38,492 nt of DNA from Sulfolobus sp. SCGC AB-777_G06 (lineage in GTDB: Archaea > Thermoproteota > Thermoprotei_A > Sulfolobales > Sulfolobaceae): assembly GCA_003086555.1 (NCBI GenBank), contig QEFN01000003.1, forward strand, positions 1-38,492, in the 5' to 3' direction. The notes beneath the pieces are model-generated. The model was not told where the DNA came from. It ran no database searches and saw nothing but the letters and a program-made list of their open reading frames with translations. Below are positions 1 to 8,495 of this stretch, one piece after another. A program made the position numbers and the translations under genes. The number at the start of each line of letters is the position of its first letter. Within the stretch, counting starts at the first letter, position 1.

Positions 1-1540
1 CCAGCATTGTTTTACCAGTCCCAGGTGGGCCAAATAAAAGAATACCCTTAGGCGGTTCAATACCTACATTCTCGTATGCCTCTCTATACTTTAATGGGTA
101 TTCTACTACCTCTCTCAACTCCTCTTTTACATCATCTAACCCTCCTATATCGTCCCAGTGAACCTCTGGTACTTCAACATATATCTCTCTCAGACCGCTA
201 GGCACTATATCCTTGAATGCCTTAAGGAAATCGTCCATATTAACTTCCATTTTTTCTAAGATTTCAGGTGGGATTTTATCTTGGCTTAAATCTATCATTT
301 GCAAATATCTTCTTAGGGCGTTCATAGCAGCTTCTCTCACTAATGCTGATAAGTCTGCTCCAGTATATCCGTGGGTCATATCGGCTAATTTCTGTAGATC
401 GACATCTTTAGATAACGGCATACTCCTCGTATGTATTTGTAATATTTCTAGTCTACCTTGCTTATCTGGTAAGGGGATCTCTAATTCTCTATCAAACCTA
501 CCGGGTCTCCTTAGAGCAGGGTCTATCGCATTAGGTCTGTTAGTAGCAGCTATAACTATAACATTACCCCTATTTTCAAGACCATCCATCAGCGTGAGTA
601 ATTGTGCCACTACCCTTCTTTCCACTTCTCCTATTACTTCATCTCTCTTCGGCGCGATCGCGTCAATCTCGTCTATGAATATTATTGCTGGAGCGTGTTT
701 CTTTGCATCTTCAAATATTTCCCTAAGTCTTTGCTCGCTTTCACCGTAGAACTTGCTCATTATTTCAGGTCCATTTATTGATGTGAAGTAGGCTTCAGTT
801 TCATTAGCTACTGCTTTTGCTAAAAGTGTTTTACCTACTCCAGGTGGGCCGTACAGTAAAATACCCTTAGGTGGTTCAATACCTAGTCTCTTAAACAGTT
901 CCGGATGCCTTAACGGTAACTCAACAAGCTCCCTTATTTTCTGAATTATATGTTTCATCCCTCCTATATCTTCATAAGTAACTCTCGGATACTTCGCTTG
1001 TTCGAACGGTTTCTCTGATATCGTTATACTGGTCTCGTCGGATACTATTGCTACACCTTGTGGCCTTACTTGGATAACACTAAATGGAATAGCTTGCCCT
1101 AATACTGGAATTAAAACTGTATCACCTTCAACTAGGGGGGTGTCCTTGAGTTTTTTCTTAACATAAGAAATGAAACCTGGATCAACCGTAATAGAAAAAT
1201 TTGAAGGAGCTAGCCTGACACTTGTTGCAACCTTCGGATTAGCCTTTCTTACTATTACTTTGTCACCTATTGCGACTCCTGCGTTCTTTCTCGTTATACC
1301 ATCCATTCTTATGATGTATTTGTCTTCCTCATTCAATGTATCCTCTGGGGCCAAAGGCCATGCTATTGCGGCAGTCTTTCTCTGTCCTTCGATCTCGACT
1401 ACTTCTCCGGGGCTAACGCCTATTTGTGATAATAGATCAATGTCTATCCTTACTTTTCCCCTTCCAACGTCTTTTTGTTTAGCTTCAACAACTCTCAAGA
1501 TAAGCTCCTTCTTCGAAGGAGTAAATTCAGCACTACTCAA
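1..1540 (-). CDS. cdc48: Cdc48/VAT-type AAA+ ATPase (partial, C-terminus beyond left edge)
   Basis: Archaeal Cdc48 (VCP/VAT) is a hexameric double-ring ATPase that unfolds and extracts protein substrates, often for the proteasome. Translating the minus strand from TTG at 1540 gives 513 codons before the window ends. They comprise an N-domain (about residues 1-190), a D1 ring with Walker A GPPGVGKT near residue 230 and Walker B IIFIDEID near 289, a second-region sequence GRFDREIEIPLP, and a D2 Walker A GPPGTGKT near 503. The rest of D2 is missing only because the window stops. The TTG start gives [12 protein letters not shown], the usual N-terminus of this family, and a TATA-like element lies about 22 nt upstream, so the mRNA is probably leaderless. 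The in-window domain content leaves little doubt about the family. Confidence 0.95.
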   Translation of the reverse strand, partial: MSSAEFTPSKKELILRVVEAKQKDVGRGKVRIDIDLLSQIGVSPGEVVEIEGQRKTAAIAWPLAPEDTLNEEDKYIIRMDGITRKNAGVAIGDKVIVRKANPKVATSVRLAPSNFSITVDPGFISYVKKKLKDTPLVEGDTVLIPVLGQAIPFSVIQVRPQGVAIVSDETSITISEKPFEQAKYPRVTYEDIGGMKHIIQKIRELVELPLRHPELFKRLGIEPPKGILLYGPPGVGKTLLAKAVANETEAYFTSINGPEIMSKFYGESEQRLREIFEDAKKHAPAIIFIDEIDAIAPKRDEVIGEVERRVVAQLLTLMDGLENRGNVIVIAATNRPNAIDPALRRPGRFDRELEIPLPDKQGRLEILQIHTRSMPLSKDVDLQKLADMTHGYTGADLSALVREAAMNALRRYLQMIDLSQDKIPPEILEKMEVNMDDFLKAFKDIVPSGLREIYVEVPEVHWDDIGGLDDVKEELREVVEYPLKYREAYENVGIEPPKGILLFGPPGTGKTML

Positions 1541-1556
1541 CGCAATCCCATTAAGT

Positions 1557-1567
1557 AATATAAAAAA
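1557..1567 (-). promoter_or_regulatory. TATA box for cdc48
   Basis: On the minus strand the A/T stretch TTTTTATATTA is centred about 22 nt before the TTG start of cdc48. This fits the archaeal TATA-to-start spacing of a leaderless transcript. The call rests on spacing and composition only. Confidence 0.5.
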
Positions 1568-1624
1568 TGAGGTATAAGAGCTTAAGCATCAACTATTATT
1601 TGATTAATTAAAAAGGGGAAATAC

Positions 1625-1900
1625 TTAAAAACCTAGACGCGTTACTTGCAGTACTTCGGCATGACTTACTCCTTCTATTCCGTTAACTATTTCCTCTAAG
1701 GATTCCGTACCTCCTTCCGTATTTTCTGGCATTTGTATATATACTACTAATGCCTTTAGGCCGTATGCTATTGGCTCCGTGTCTTTTCTAACTATTTTAT
1801 ATCCTTGTGGTAATCTACTGTTTATCTGTTGTGTTAAATTGTCAAGGTTTACTTCGTCACTATCAGGATATACCTTCAAAATAACTAACACATCTGCCAT
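1625..1900 (-). CDS. ef1b: Translation elongation factor 1-beta (aEF-1B), GDP/GTP exchange factor
   Basis: This 91-residue protein is the archaeal EF-1beta, the nucleotide exchange factor that recycles EF-1alpha from GDP to GTP during elongation. The length matches the family (about 90 aa). It has the compact alpha/beta exchange domain, with the conserved central segment ...EPIAYGLKALVVY and the end VSHAEVLQVTRLGF. The gene lies 12 nt downstream of the small zinc-protein gene. A Shine-Dalgarno sequence GAGGTG overlaps the TGA stop of that gene and sits 8 nt before the ATG, so the two are co-transcribed and probably translationally coupled. The same pairing is common in archaea. Confidence 0.93.
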   Translation of the reverse strand: MADVLVILKVYPDSDEVNLDNLTQQINSRLPQGYKIVRKDTEPIAYGLKALVVYIQMPENTEGGTESLEEIVNGIEGVSHAEVLQVTRLGF

Positions 1901-1912
1901 TCCTCTTACACC

Positions 1913-2116
1913 TCAAGGACCTTCAAATCCACACTTTGGGCAAACATAAGTGACGCCTTGCTTTCTGCATTCATAGCACCTTCTTATAATTACTTCTCCG
2001 CAGTTAGGGCACAGAAATTCTACGCCTTTCTCTCTGGGATGTATTATCTTTCCGCAACTTGAGCATACTGGTGGTTCTATTTCCTCTTTTAAGCTTAACC
2101 TAAATGAAATACTCAT
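1913..2116 (-). CDS. Small double zinc-ribbon protein, probable RNA/ribosome-associated
   Basis: This 67-residue protein contains four CxxC knuckles (Cys 18/21, 36/39, 47/50, 59/62), enough for two zinc ribbons, and little else. Small archaeal proteins of this type (DUF1610/HVO_2753-like) are annotated as zinc-finger RNA-binding proteins and are typically encoded beside EF-1beta, as here. The role is therefore likely linked to translation, but nothing in the sequence identifies the partner. The start is ATG. A TATA element (CTTATAAATT read on the other strand, about 2140-2149) lies about 29 nt upstream within the short divergent spacer shared with pth2. Confidence 0.8.
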   Translation of the reverse strand: MSISFRLSLKEEIEPPVCSSCGKIIHPREKGVEFLCPNCGEVIIRRCYECRKQGVTYVCPKCGFEGP

Positions 2117-2161
2117 TGCTTACAATACTTTTTAATAACCTTATAAATTCTCTCTTTGCTT
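2117..2161. promoter_or_regulatory. Divergent promoter between the zinc protein/ef1b operon and pth2
   Basis: This 45-nt spacer holds a TATA-like TTTTTAATAACC (about 2129-2140), 28 nt upstream of the pth2 ATG. On the opposite strand TTTATAAGG (about 2141-2149) lies 29 nt upstream of the zinc-protein ATG. Both spacings predict leaderless transcripts. Confidence 0.55.
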
Positions 2162-2527
2162 ATGCCAATTAAAATGGTTATAATAGTGAGGACAGATATT
2201 GAAATGGGAAAAGGAAAAACTGCCGCACAAGTAGCTCACGCTGCGGTTTCTTTAGTTGTGGATATATTAAAAAAAGGAAAAGGAAGTTGGAGGGAATGGC
2301 TCGAAGATTGGCTATCTGAAGGACAACCCAAGATTGTGGTTAAGGTTAACAGTCTTGAGGAATTACTAAAAAGGTCCAAGCTAGCACAAGATTACAATTT
2401 GCCTACAGTTGTAATTCAGGATGCAGGTAAGACTCAATTAGAGCCTGGCACTATTACATGCGTAGGTATAGGGCCTGCTCCTTCAGAAATTATAGATAAA
2501 ATAACGGGTGACCTAAAATTACTGTAA
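2162..2527 (+). CDS. pth2: Peptidyl-tRNA hydrolase, archaeal/eukaryotic type (Pth2)
   Basis: Pth2 hydrolyses the ester bond of peptidyl-tRNAs released by stalled ribosomes. The protein is 121 aa from the ATG at 2162 and has the family signature MVIIVRTDIEMGKGKTAAQ, followed by AHA, then the region around TVVIQDAGKTQLEPGT. These match the Pth2 fold and not bacterial Pth. An in-frame TTG lies two codons upstream (2156), but the ATG gives the usual family length and is placed 28 nt from a TATA box. The gene is followed after 8 nt by truD in the same direction, so the two probably form one transcription unit. Confidence 0.95.
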   Translation: MPIKMVIIVRTDIEMGKGKTAAQVAHAAVSLVVDILKKGKGSWREWLEDWLSEGQPKIVVKVNSLEELLKRSKLAQDYNLPTVVIQDAGKTQLEPGTITCVGIGPAPSEIIDKITGDLKLL

Positions 2528-2535
2528 CACCTCCT

Positions 2536-3657
2536 TTGATAGATCTCTCTTTAGGACTCGAGAAATATTACATAAACGAAGAATGGGCTCCGTTAAACGT
2601 TAAAATACCCAGACCGGATGGATTTATTGTAGTCGAAGAGATTTCGTATAAACCCGTAACTGAGTGGAGAGGAAAGGATAAGGGTAAATATGCTGTATAT
2701 CTATTAAAGAAGATCGGAATAGATCATTTCACTGTTATCGATAAAATAACTAGACTAACCGGTAGAAAACCTATTTATATTGGAATAAAGGATACTAACG
2801 CAATAACGCAACAGATAATCTACTTTTTAGGTAAACCAGAAATAGACAATTACAAGGAGGAAAAGTTCGAGGTAAATTTTCTTGGTTTTTCAGACGAAAA
2901 ATTTAACCACACGGGTAATATTTTTGAGTTAGAATTAGTTAGTGATGACGAAAATGAACTCGCCAAGAGATTGACAACTGTGAGCAATGTGAAATATCTA
3001 TTTGCTTATATAGGTTATCAAAGGTTCGGCACAAGGAGACCTAATACGCACTTGGTCGGGAAATACTTATTTCTAAGGCAATGGTGTGAGGCAATTAATT
3101 GGTTGATCGGTCATCCTTTTGAATTGGAGCATGAGATAATAAAGGAGGCAAGATTAGCATATGAAAAACGAGACTATGAAAAGGCACTCCAACTTTTCCC
3201 TAAAAAGTTCAGGGATGAAAGGGAAGTACTGAAAGCTCTAATTAGAGGGGAAGACTGTTTGTCTGCAATTAAAAGGGTTAAGACCCCTCTAGGATTTTTC
3301 GTTGAAGCTTACCAATCTTATTTATTTAACAAGTATCTTTCTTTAATGTCGGATAAATTGAGAGGGAGAGAAGCTGATAACGTGGTTCTTACTGTTCCGA
3401 AGAAGTTTGTTGAGCCTATGGATCCCTTAATTAGGCAAATAGCTATTGAAGAAGGTATAGTTGGTTATTCTTTTAATATTCCAGAAATCAAAGTTAACTT
3501 GAGAGATTTAAAAAGACAAGCTTTTATGAGGCTCAGAAACGTTAAGGTTGAACTTAAGAACGAAAGCAAAAAAATCTCGTTTTCCTTGGATCGGGGTATG
3601 TATGCTACGTTAGTAATTAGAGAAATAAGCAGAGGTGATCCTAGGAACTTTACCTAA
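2536..3657 (+). CDS. truD: tRNA pseudouridine synthase TruD
   Basis: TruD converts uridine 13 of tRNAs to pseudouridine (in archaea also other sites, as a Pus7 homologue). The 373-aa protein carries the catalytic motif GIKDTNA with the nucleophilic Asp at residue 86, and later the TruD-typical [15 protein letters not shown] segment and the insertion domain followed by [13 protein letters not shown]. The start is a TTG only 8 nt after pth2. There is no ATG nearby and no clear Shine-Dalgarno sequence, so the exact start is the weak point. The stop overlaps the aspS stop region by 4 nt in a convergent arrangement. Confidence 0.93.
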   Translation: MIDLSLGLEKYYINEEWAPLNVKIPRPDGFIVVEEISYKPVTEWRGKDKGKYAVYLLKKIGIDHFTVIDKITRLTGRKPIYIGIKDTNAITQQIIYFLGKPEIDNYKEEKFEVNFLGFSDEKFNHTGNIFELELVSDDENELAKRLTTVSNVKYLFAYIGYQRFGTRRPNTHLVGKYLFLRQWCEAINWLIGHPFELEHEIIKEARLAYEKRDYEKALQLFPKKFRDEREVLKALIRGEDCLSAIKRVKTPLGFFVEAYQSYLFNKYLSLMSDKLRGREADNVVLTVPKKFVEPMDPLIRQIAIEEGIVGYSFNIPEIKVNLRDLKRQAFMRLRNVKVELKNESKKISFSLDRGMYATLVIREISRGDPRNFT

Positions 3658-4943
3658 GGCGTTAGGCGTTTTTTGTCTCTCGGAAATAGTACTATCTCCT
3701 TAACATTTTGTATTCCAGTTAGCATAACCATAAGCCTGGCAAATCCCATTCCAAATCCAGCGTGAGGCGGCATTCCGTAGTCGAACCATCTAAGGAAGAA
3801 CTCAAAACTCTCTGGTCTTAATCCTCTCTTTTTGAGAGCTTCCTCTAGTATCTCTCTCCTATGATTCCTAGTACTGCCTGAAGCTATTTCTAACCATTTA
3901 TATATAAGATCGAAACTTTCGCTTACCTCAGGTTCATTATCCTTAACCTTAGTATAGAAGGGTCTAGCCATAGTGGGCCAATCGGTTATGAAGTATAACT
4001 CTTCCTTAATTACTTCATTCAATATTCTCAATTCGGGGGTTCCTATATCATCCCCAAACTTAATGTTTAATCCTCTACTTTGAAGTATCTCTATAGCCTC
4101 TTTATATGGAATTTTTTTTATAGGAAGTTTTACGGTAGGCGGAGTGTAATTTAGTAGTTTTAATTCCTCCTTACAGCCTTCACTTACTCTTTGGGTTATA
4201 TTATAGATCAATTTTTCGATTAAATTCATAACGTCATTGTAATCAGCAAACGCCATCTCAACGTCCATACTTATAAATTCGGCTAAATGATATGGAGTGT
4301 CCGACTCTTCAGCTCTCCATGCTGGTCCGATTTCAAAAACTTTCTCCACTACTCCCGCCATAAGTTCCTTATATAACTGGGGGCTTTGAGCCAAGAAAGC
4401 TTCCTTGCCAAAATATATCACTGGAAAGAGCTGGGCTCCTCCTTCTGTAGCTGCAGCTATAATCTTTGGAGTAAAGATCTCAACAAAACCCTCATTGTAT
4501 AAAGTTTCTCTAAAAGTCCTTAACACCACTGACTGAATTTTTACTACAGCAGTCATTTCAGGTCTTCTTAGGTCTAATACTCTTTCTCTAAGTCTCGTGT
4601 CAATATCAGCCTTTACCTTTCCGCTTACGTCAAGAGGCAGGGGCACTTTTGCTAAACTTAAAATCTCTATATCTTCAGCGTGAATTTCAGCACCTCTAGG
4701 TGCTCTCTTGTCGGCTTTCACTTTTCCCTTAATCCTCACTACGCTTTCCTGAGTTAATTCATTAGCTACTTTAAACGCCGGACTGTCCTTATCAACTACG
4801 ACTTGCCCTATTCCGCTAGCATCTCTAAGTATTATGAACTTTTTACCACCTAAGTCTCTTATGTTATGAACCCAGCCGGCAACTACAACTTCCTTACCCT
4901 CTAACTCGGGTAATATTTGGTTATTATAATAGTTCTTAAGCAA
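3654..4943 (-). CDS. aspS: Aspartyl-tRNA synthetase, archaeal type, probably non-discriminating (AspRS/AspRS-ND)
   Basis: This class II synthetase of 429 aa has an N-terminal OB-fold anticodon domain (about 1-100), a flipping loop region TEGGAQLFP, motif 2 with the AWRAEE segment and motif 3 [12 protein letters not shown]. The anticodon domain reads GWVH. Histidine at that position instead of tryptophan is the feature associated with enzymes that also charge tRNA-Asn, and the Sulfolobus tokodaii enzyme was characterised as non-discriminating. The TTG start is supported by a strong GGTGGAG Shine-Dalgarno sequence 6 nt upstream that runs into the stop of the preceding NusA-like gene (3-nt spacer), so the pair is an operon. 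The 3' end overlaps truD by 4 nt. Confidence 0.94.
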   Translation of the reverse strand: MLKNYYNNQILPELEGKEVVVAGWVHNIRDLGGKKFIILRDASGIGQVVVDKDSPAFKVANELTQESVVRIKGKVKADKRAPRGAEIHAEDIEILSLAKVPLPLDVSGKVKADIDTRLRERVLDLRRPEMTAVVKIQSVVLRTFRETLYNEGFVEIFTPKIIAAATEGGAQLFPVIYFGKEAFLAQSPQLYKELMAGVVEKVFEIGPAWRAEESDTPYHLAEFISMDVEMAFADYNDVMNLIEKLIYNITQRVSEGCKEELKLLNYTPPTVKLPIKKIPYKEAIEILQSRGLNIKFGDDIGTPELRILNEVIKEELYFITDWPTMARPFYTKVKDNEPEVSESFDLIYKWLEIASGSTRNHRREILEEALKKRGLRPESFEFFLRWFDYGMPPHAGFGMGFARLMVMLTGIQNVKEIVLFPRDKKRLTP

Positions 4944-4946
4944 TTT

Positions 4947-5453
4947 TTACTCCACCCTTATTCTAACTGGTATTGAATGAATCTTTGATAGTGCAGCTTC
5001 TAGGGAAGTTTCGTCAGCCGGTAAAAACTTCTTCTCATATTTTGAGACTCTCACAACGTACTGTACGGTTCCGTCTGGTAACCATACAGTGTTAACTCCT
5101 AGAACTCTCGCAGGTGTTAAAAGTTGGCTTGCAGTAGACTTTATATTGTTACTCTTCTCTAAAATTCTCACTTTTACGCCAAGTTTATCCTGAAGAATCT
5201 TAGCAACTTTTATCCACTTTTGGTAAGTCATAGACGGTCCGCTAGTTACTATCAGAATAAGTAGGTTGTTCAATTTAAACGCCTTATGGTAGGTAGTATC
5301 TTTTAGCTCTTTGAATTGTGTCTCTTCTAAATCTAACAAAATTTTCATTACTTCTACTTCAAAACTTTCTACCTCTCCACGATCAATCATAGTTTGGCAA
5401 CGGTTACACAAAAGACCGCTTTTAACACAAATATAGTCTAACGGTATCTTCAT
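4947..5453 (-). CDS. NusA-like KH-domain RNA-binding protein
   Basis: This 168-residue protein has an N-terminal segment with three cysteines (9, 16, 19; CxxC at 16/19) followed by two alpha/beta units that resemble the paired KH domains of archaeal NusA-like proteins. The second contains [20 protein letters not shown] and a basic [10 protein letters not shown]. Archaeal relatives are annotated as transcription elongation factor NusA-like or KH proteins. No GXXG loop is obvious to me, so the KH assignment is by overall resemblance. It is the first gene of an operon with aspS, which is translated from a Shine-Dalgarno sequence at its 3' end. Confidence 0.6.
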   Translation of the reverse strand: MKIPLDYICVKSGLLCNRCQTMIDRGEVESFEVEVMKILLDLEETQFKELKDTTYHKAFKLNNLLILIVTSGPSMTYQKWIKVAKILQDKLGVKVRILEKSNNIKSTASQLLTPARVLGVNTVWLPDGTVQYVVRVSKYEKKFLPADETSLEAALSKIHSIPVRIRVE

Positions 5454-5521
5454 CTTAATTCAACTCCGCCTCTAACACAAAGTTTTTTGAACCGTTTGAT
5501 ATATGTGAATTGGGGTTAAAA

Positions 5522-5692
5522 ATGCCACTCACCGATCCCGTGAAGCTACAAATAGTACAACAAAGAGTATTTTTAAAGAAAGTGTGTAGAGAATGTGGAG
5601 CTCTAAACTCAATTAGGGCAACAAAATGCAGGAGATGTCATAGTAAAAATCTAAGGCCGAAGAAGAAAGAGTTACCAGCCAAGAAAGGTTAG
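5522..5692 (+). CDS. rpl40e: Large ribosomal subunit protein eL40
   Basis: This 56-residue basic zinc protein is a typical archaeal eL40: [17 protein letters not shown], then Cys 22/25 and Cys 36/39 forming the zinc ribbon (CRECG...CRRCHS), and a lysine-rich tail. The ATG at 5522 is chosen over an in-frame TTG 12 nt upstream because it gives the standard N-terminus and has an A/T-rich TATA-like GATATATG about 23 nt upstream. The stop codon region overlaps the convergent nucleotidyltransferase gene by 4 nt. Confidence 0.95.
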   Translation: MPLTDPVKLQIVQQRVFLKKVCRECGALNSIRATKCRRCHSKNLRPKKKELPAKKG

Positions 5693-6249
5693 ACCTTAAT
5701 ACCGATACTTTTAAGTCTATCCTCGATACTTTTTGCATTTTCTTGAAAAGACTGAATGTGTGATTTTAAGTAATTTTTATCTATTTCTATTTTTCCACTT
5801 CCTATTAAGTACACTAAAGTCTTCAGTTCATCCTCGTCTTCTTCTCTAAACGCATTTGCCTTAAGTAAAATATAGTCTTCTATCCTGATCACTTTGAAAT
5901 ACTCGTTACCAATTTTTCTTTCTTGTGCATTTTCTATAATGTCTTGTGGTACAAAGAAGTCTTGAATATTTTCATACATATCTACCTGAAGTTGCTCGTC
6001 ATCAACACCTACTATTAGTCTGGGAGTATCAAGAGGTGTTTTTCCAAAGTCCCAACCGCGATCAAATGCGAATTCCCTTATTTTATCCTCGTCTATAAAA
6101 ACACTAACTGAAAGAATAAATAAGTCTACATCACTTTCAGTACCTTTTCTACCTAATTCTAAATCAACTACAGTATCCCCGATTATTACGAAGTCAGTAA
6201 GTTCCTTGATTTCTTTAAGAACTTCTCCGACTTTCGAAAACGCTATCAA
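5689..6249 (-). CDS. Nucleotidyltransferase-fold protein
   Basis: This 186-aa protein has the layout of minimal nucleotidyltransferases: a strand-turn IIGDTVVDL followed by SDVDLFIL, in which Asp 40 and Asp 42 would be the metal-binding DxD pair. It also has a later Asp in QVDMYE and a helical C-terminus. The usual GS/GG pair at the start of the motif is replaced by Gly24-Asp25, so activity on nucleotides is not guaranteed. It starts with TTG. The gene stands alone, convergent with rpl40e (4-nt overlap) and upstream of the tRNA gene on the other strand. The substrate is unknown. Confidence 0.6.
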   Translation of the reverse strand: MIAFSKVGEVLKEIKELTDFVIIGDTVVDLELGRKGTESDVDLFILSVSVFIDEDKIREFAFDRGWDFGKTPLDTPRLIVGVDDEQLQVDMYENIQDFFVPQDIIENAQERKIGNEYFKVIRIEDYILLKANAFREEDEDELKTLVYLIGSGKIEIDKNYLKSHIQSFQENAKSIEDRLKSIGIKV

Positions 6250-6314
6250 AATCTCACGTTAATCAATCATCACAATAACCTTAAAATACTTTTATGACAT
6301 ATCCTAATTTGAAT

Positions 6315-6404
6315 GCCGGGGTGGCCGAGCGGTTAAGGCGGCGGGCCGCAGAGATTTAAAGCCGTCACCCGCTATTTTCGCGGGTTCGAGTCCCGCCCCC
6401 GGCT
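6315..6404 (+). tRNA. tRNA-Cys(GCA) with a 15-nt intron after position 37
   Basis: The acceptor strands GCCGGGG (6315-6321) and CCCCGGC (6397-6403) pair fully, with discriminator U (T6404), which is diagnostic of tRNA-Cys. The T arm is GCGGG/TTCGAGT/CCCGC (6380-6396) and the anticodon stem is GCGGG/CCCGC (6341-6345/6368-6372). The anticodon stem encloses 22 nt instead of 7. Removing 6352-6366 leaves loop CCGCAGA with anticodon GCA. The intron folds as a relaxed bulge-helix-bulge: C6346-G6364, G6348-C6362 and C6349-G6361 pair, with one C-C mismatch at 6347/6363 and 3-nt bulges at both splice sites. Oddities are C instead of U at position 33 and a 7-nt variable loop. CCA is not encoded. Confidence 0.82.
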
Positions 6405-6411
6405 TTTAAAA

Positions 6412-6420
6412 AATTTATAC
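6412..6420 (+). promoter_or_regulatory. TATA box for the ThDP-family gene
   Basis: AATTTATAC is centred 26 nt upstream of the GTG start at 6442, directly behind the tRNA gene. This gives a leaderless promoter separate from the tRNA promoter. Confidence 0.5.
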
Positions 6421-6441
6421 TTTTGTAAGCCGTAGTATATT

Positions 6442-8064
6442 GTGAGCCAACCAAAAAGGAAAGAGGAGACCGTAGGAAAGGAAATGAAAGGAGACGAAGC
6501 ATTGGCTTACGTTATAAAGGAACTCGGCATTAAGGATGTTTTTGTTCCTTATAGCGTTCCAGACTTTATATTAGAAAGATTAAAGCAATATGAAATTAAT
6601 GCTAATATAACTTCTTCAGCTAGGGAAGCAATTTTAATGGCTGATTCATATTCTAGAGAGTTTAACACAGTAGGGACAGCCCTTGTTGCTCCAGGGAATA
6701 GAGTGCTAGAGGCTACTGATATAATAGCTCAAGCTTTCGTGGACTCTCAGCCCCTACTTATAATATCTACCGTAAGGTCTTACAAAGACACGGGTAGGAG
6801 TAGGATAGGAGAACTGAGAACACCTGATGACGTATCATCAGCCATAGCACCCATTACTAAGTTACGAGAGAGGGTTATAAGTATTGAAGAAATAACAGTA
6901 ACTGTAGAAAAGGGGTATAAAGAAGCCCTAAGCAATAGGAATAGGCCAGTATACATAGAAATAGCTGAAGATCTCTTTAGGCTTAAGGCCTATCCATTAT
7001 CGCCAGCTGAGCAGAAGCCCGAGAAGAGAACTCCGGATAAAAACACAGTAGCCAAGATAAGTGAATTATTAGGAAACTCTAAGACCCCAGTAATTATAGC
7101 CGGTTACGGAGTGCTTGCTGCAGGAGCTACAAAAGAACTCCTAGAGTTAGCGGAATTATTAGATATCCCGGTTATCACAACGTTTAGGTCTAAGGGGGCT
7201 ATTCCGGCTTCTCACCCCTTATATGCAGGGGAAGGATTAGGTCTTTTCGCGACCAGTGAAGGAGCTAAGCTATTAGAGGAGGCAGACGTAATATTAGCGT
7301 TAGGTACTAGGTTTACACAATTAGCTACAGCCGGCTGGTCTATGAAGGTTAAAGGCTACCTAGTACATAATAATATAGATGGTGAAGATATCGGTAAAGT
7401 TTTCATGGCTCATGTTCCTCTTGTCGCAGATACTGGTCTATTCCTTAAGGAACTTCTTACACTAATAAAAGCTAAGGTTAAGGAGGCAGTTAAGAGGGGA
7501 TCAAGAGAGAAGATTAAGACCTATAGGAAGATTCATATCTTAAACTCTCATGGCGGTTTATGGCCTTATGACGTAGTAAGAGTTGTACAACAATATCAGT
7601 TCTCAAAAGTTTTTGTAGACTTATCAGCTCCGACACTAGACTTCGTAAGGTTACCTATAGAGAAACCTTACACATGGATAACGAGCGAGTCACTATTAGA
7701 ACGTAATATAGCAGTAGGAGGTATAATTCGTTCTAACGATCCTAATACGATTGCCGTGACCGATATTGAAGGTGTAATATCAAATCTAGGTGTATTAAGT
7801 TCTAGATTGAATAAGGCAAGAGGAATATTACTAGTTATGAACGACAACGGTTCAACGACTCTCGATGTTACTTCTTCCGACATACCTACAATTTCTAAAA
7901 CGCCTCGTAATGAAAACTATGACGAGATACTGGAGAGATCGCTTAAGGCGATTACAGTTGTTGGAATTACAGATCTAAAGGACGCGATATTCAACGCTAA
8001 TCCAAATAAGATAAACGTAATAAATGTTAAAATAGAGCAAGACTATCAATCAGTATTATTCTAA
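6442..8064 (+). CDS. Acetolactate synthase-like ThDP-family protein with altered cofactor motifs
   Basis: The 540-aa protein has the three-domain layout of acetolactate synthase-type ThDP enzymes: an N-terminal PYR-like domain (about 15-190), a central domain (about 200-345, with PVIIAGYGVLAAGA and LALGTRF), and a C-terminal PP-like domain. The key motifs are not standard. The Glu that activates the thiazolium ring is not at its usual place (SSAREAILMADSY, with Glu 62 two positions late). The GDG of the ThDP motif is replaced by TDIEG, although Asp 441 and Asn 467 keep the D-x25-N spacing of the metal ligands. It may be a divergent decarboxylase/synthase or a non-catalytic paralogue. GTG start, leaderless promoter, monocistronic. 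Confidence 0.7.
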   Translation: MSQPKRKEETVGKEMKGDEALAYVIKELGIKDVFVPYSVPDFILERLKQYEINANITSSAREAILMADSYSREFNTVGTALVAPGNRVLEATDIIAQAFVDSQPLLIISTVRSYKDTGRSRIGELRTPDDVSSAIAPITKLRERVISIEEITVTVEKGYKEALSNRNRPVYIEIAEDLFRLKAYPLSPAEQKPEKRTPDKNTVAKISELLGNSKTPVIIAGYGVLAAGATKELLELAELLDIPVITTFRSKGAIPASHPLYAGEGLGLFATSEGAKLLEEADVILALGTRFTQLATAGWSMKVKGYLVHNNIDGEDIGKVFMAHVPLVADTGLFLKELLTLIKAKVKEAVKRGSREKIKTYRKIHILNSHGGLWPYDVVRVVQQYQFSKVFVDLSAPTLDFVRLPIEKPYTWITSESLLERNIAVGGIIRSNDPNTIAVTDIEGVISNLGVLSSRLNKARGILLVMNDNGSTTLDVTSSDIPTISKTPRNENYDEILERSLKAITVVGITDLKDAIFNANPNKINVINVKIEQDYQSVLF

Positions 8065-8140
8065 GTTTTTATTTGATTTTCCCTACTAACTTCAATAGTT
8101 ACTTTTTTAAGTTTTTCTACCAATATCGAAATTGATATTA

Positions 8141-8494
8141 ATGAAAGTAGCAATACCCGTTACAAACGGATTCGTGGATGGGCCCGGTGAAGGATCAGAG
8201 GTTATGATCTATCAACTTGAAGGAGGCAAGTTTACGTTAGTTGAAAAGTATGAGAATCCAGCCTTAAGGGCTACAGCAGCTCGCGGATTGCATATGTTAA
8301 AATCTGCTTTAGATAAAGGTATCAATGCTGTTGTTGTTGCTGAAATAGGCCCTCCTGGCGTCAGATTGTTAAAAGGAAAGGCAAAAATATATTTAGCTCC
8401 AGGTCTTAAGGTCGAGGAAGCACTTGAAAGGCTGCTGAAGGGAGAGTTGCCAGAGACTGATAAGCCTACTCATGACGAGCACCGTCACCATTAG
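8141..8494 (+). CDS. NifX/NifB-type iron-molybdenum cofactor-binding family protein
   Basis: This 117-aa protein begins MKVAIPVTNGFVDGPGEGSE and contains the GINAVVVAEIGPPG element of the dinitrogenase iron-molybdenum cofactor (NifX/NafY) fold, a small domain that binds metal clusters. It ends with a His-rich tail (HDEHRHH) that could bind metal. No nitrogenase genes are present, and stand-alone homologues are widespread in archaea with unknown client. The ATG at 8141 is preferred to a TTG three codons upstream because it gives the family's normal N-terminus. The stop lies one base from the stop of a convergent radical SAM gene. Confidence 0.75.
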   Translation: MKVAIPVTNGFVDGPGEGSEVMIYQLEGGKFTLVEKYENPALRATAARGLHMLKSALDKGINAVVVAEIGPPGVRLLKGKAKIYLAPGLKVEEALERLLKGELPETDKPTHDEHRHH

Positions 8495-8495
8495 T

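Noticed and set aside
213..1577. Long open frames on the plus strand across this region
   Set aside because: They lie antisense to cdc48, whose translation matches the family throughout. The plus-strand products are low-complexity Ser/Leu/Ile-rich sequences typical of shadow frames.
6315..6404. tRNA-Leu or tRNA-Ser (type II) reading of the tRNA gene
   Set aside because: The extra length lies within the anticodon loop, not the variable arm, and the discriminator base is U, which fits Cys and neither Leu (A) nor Ser (G).
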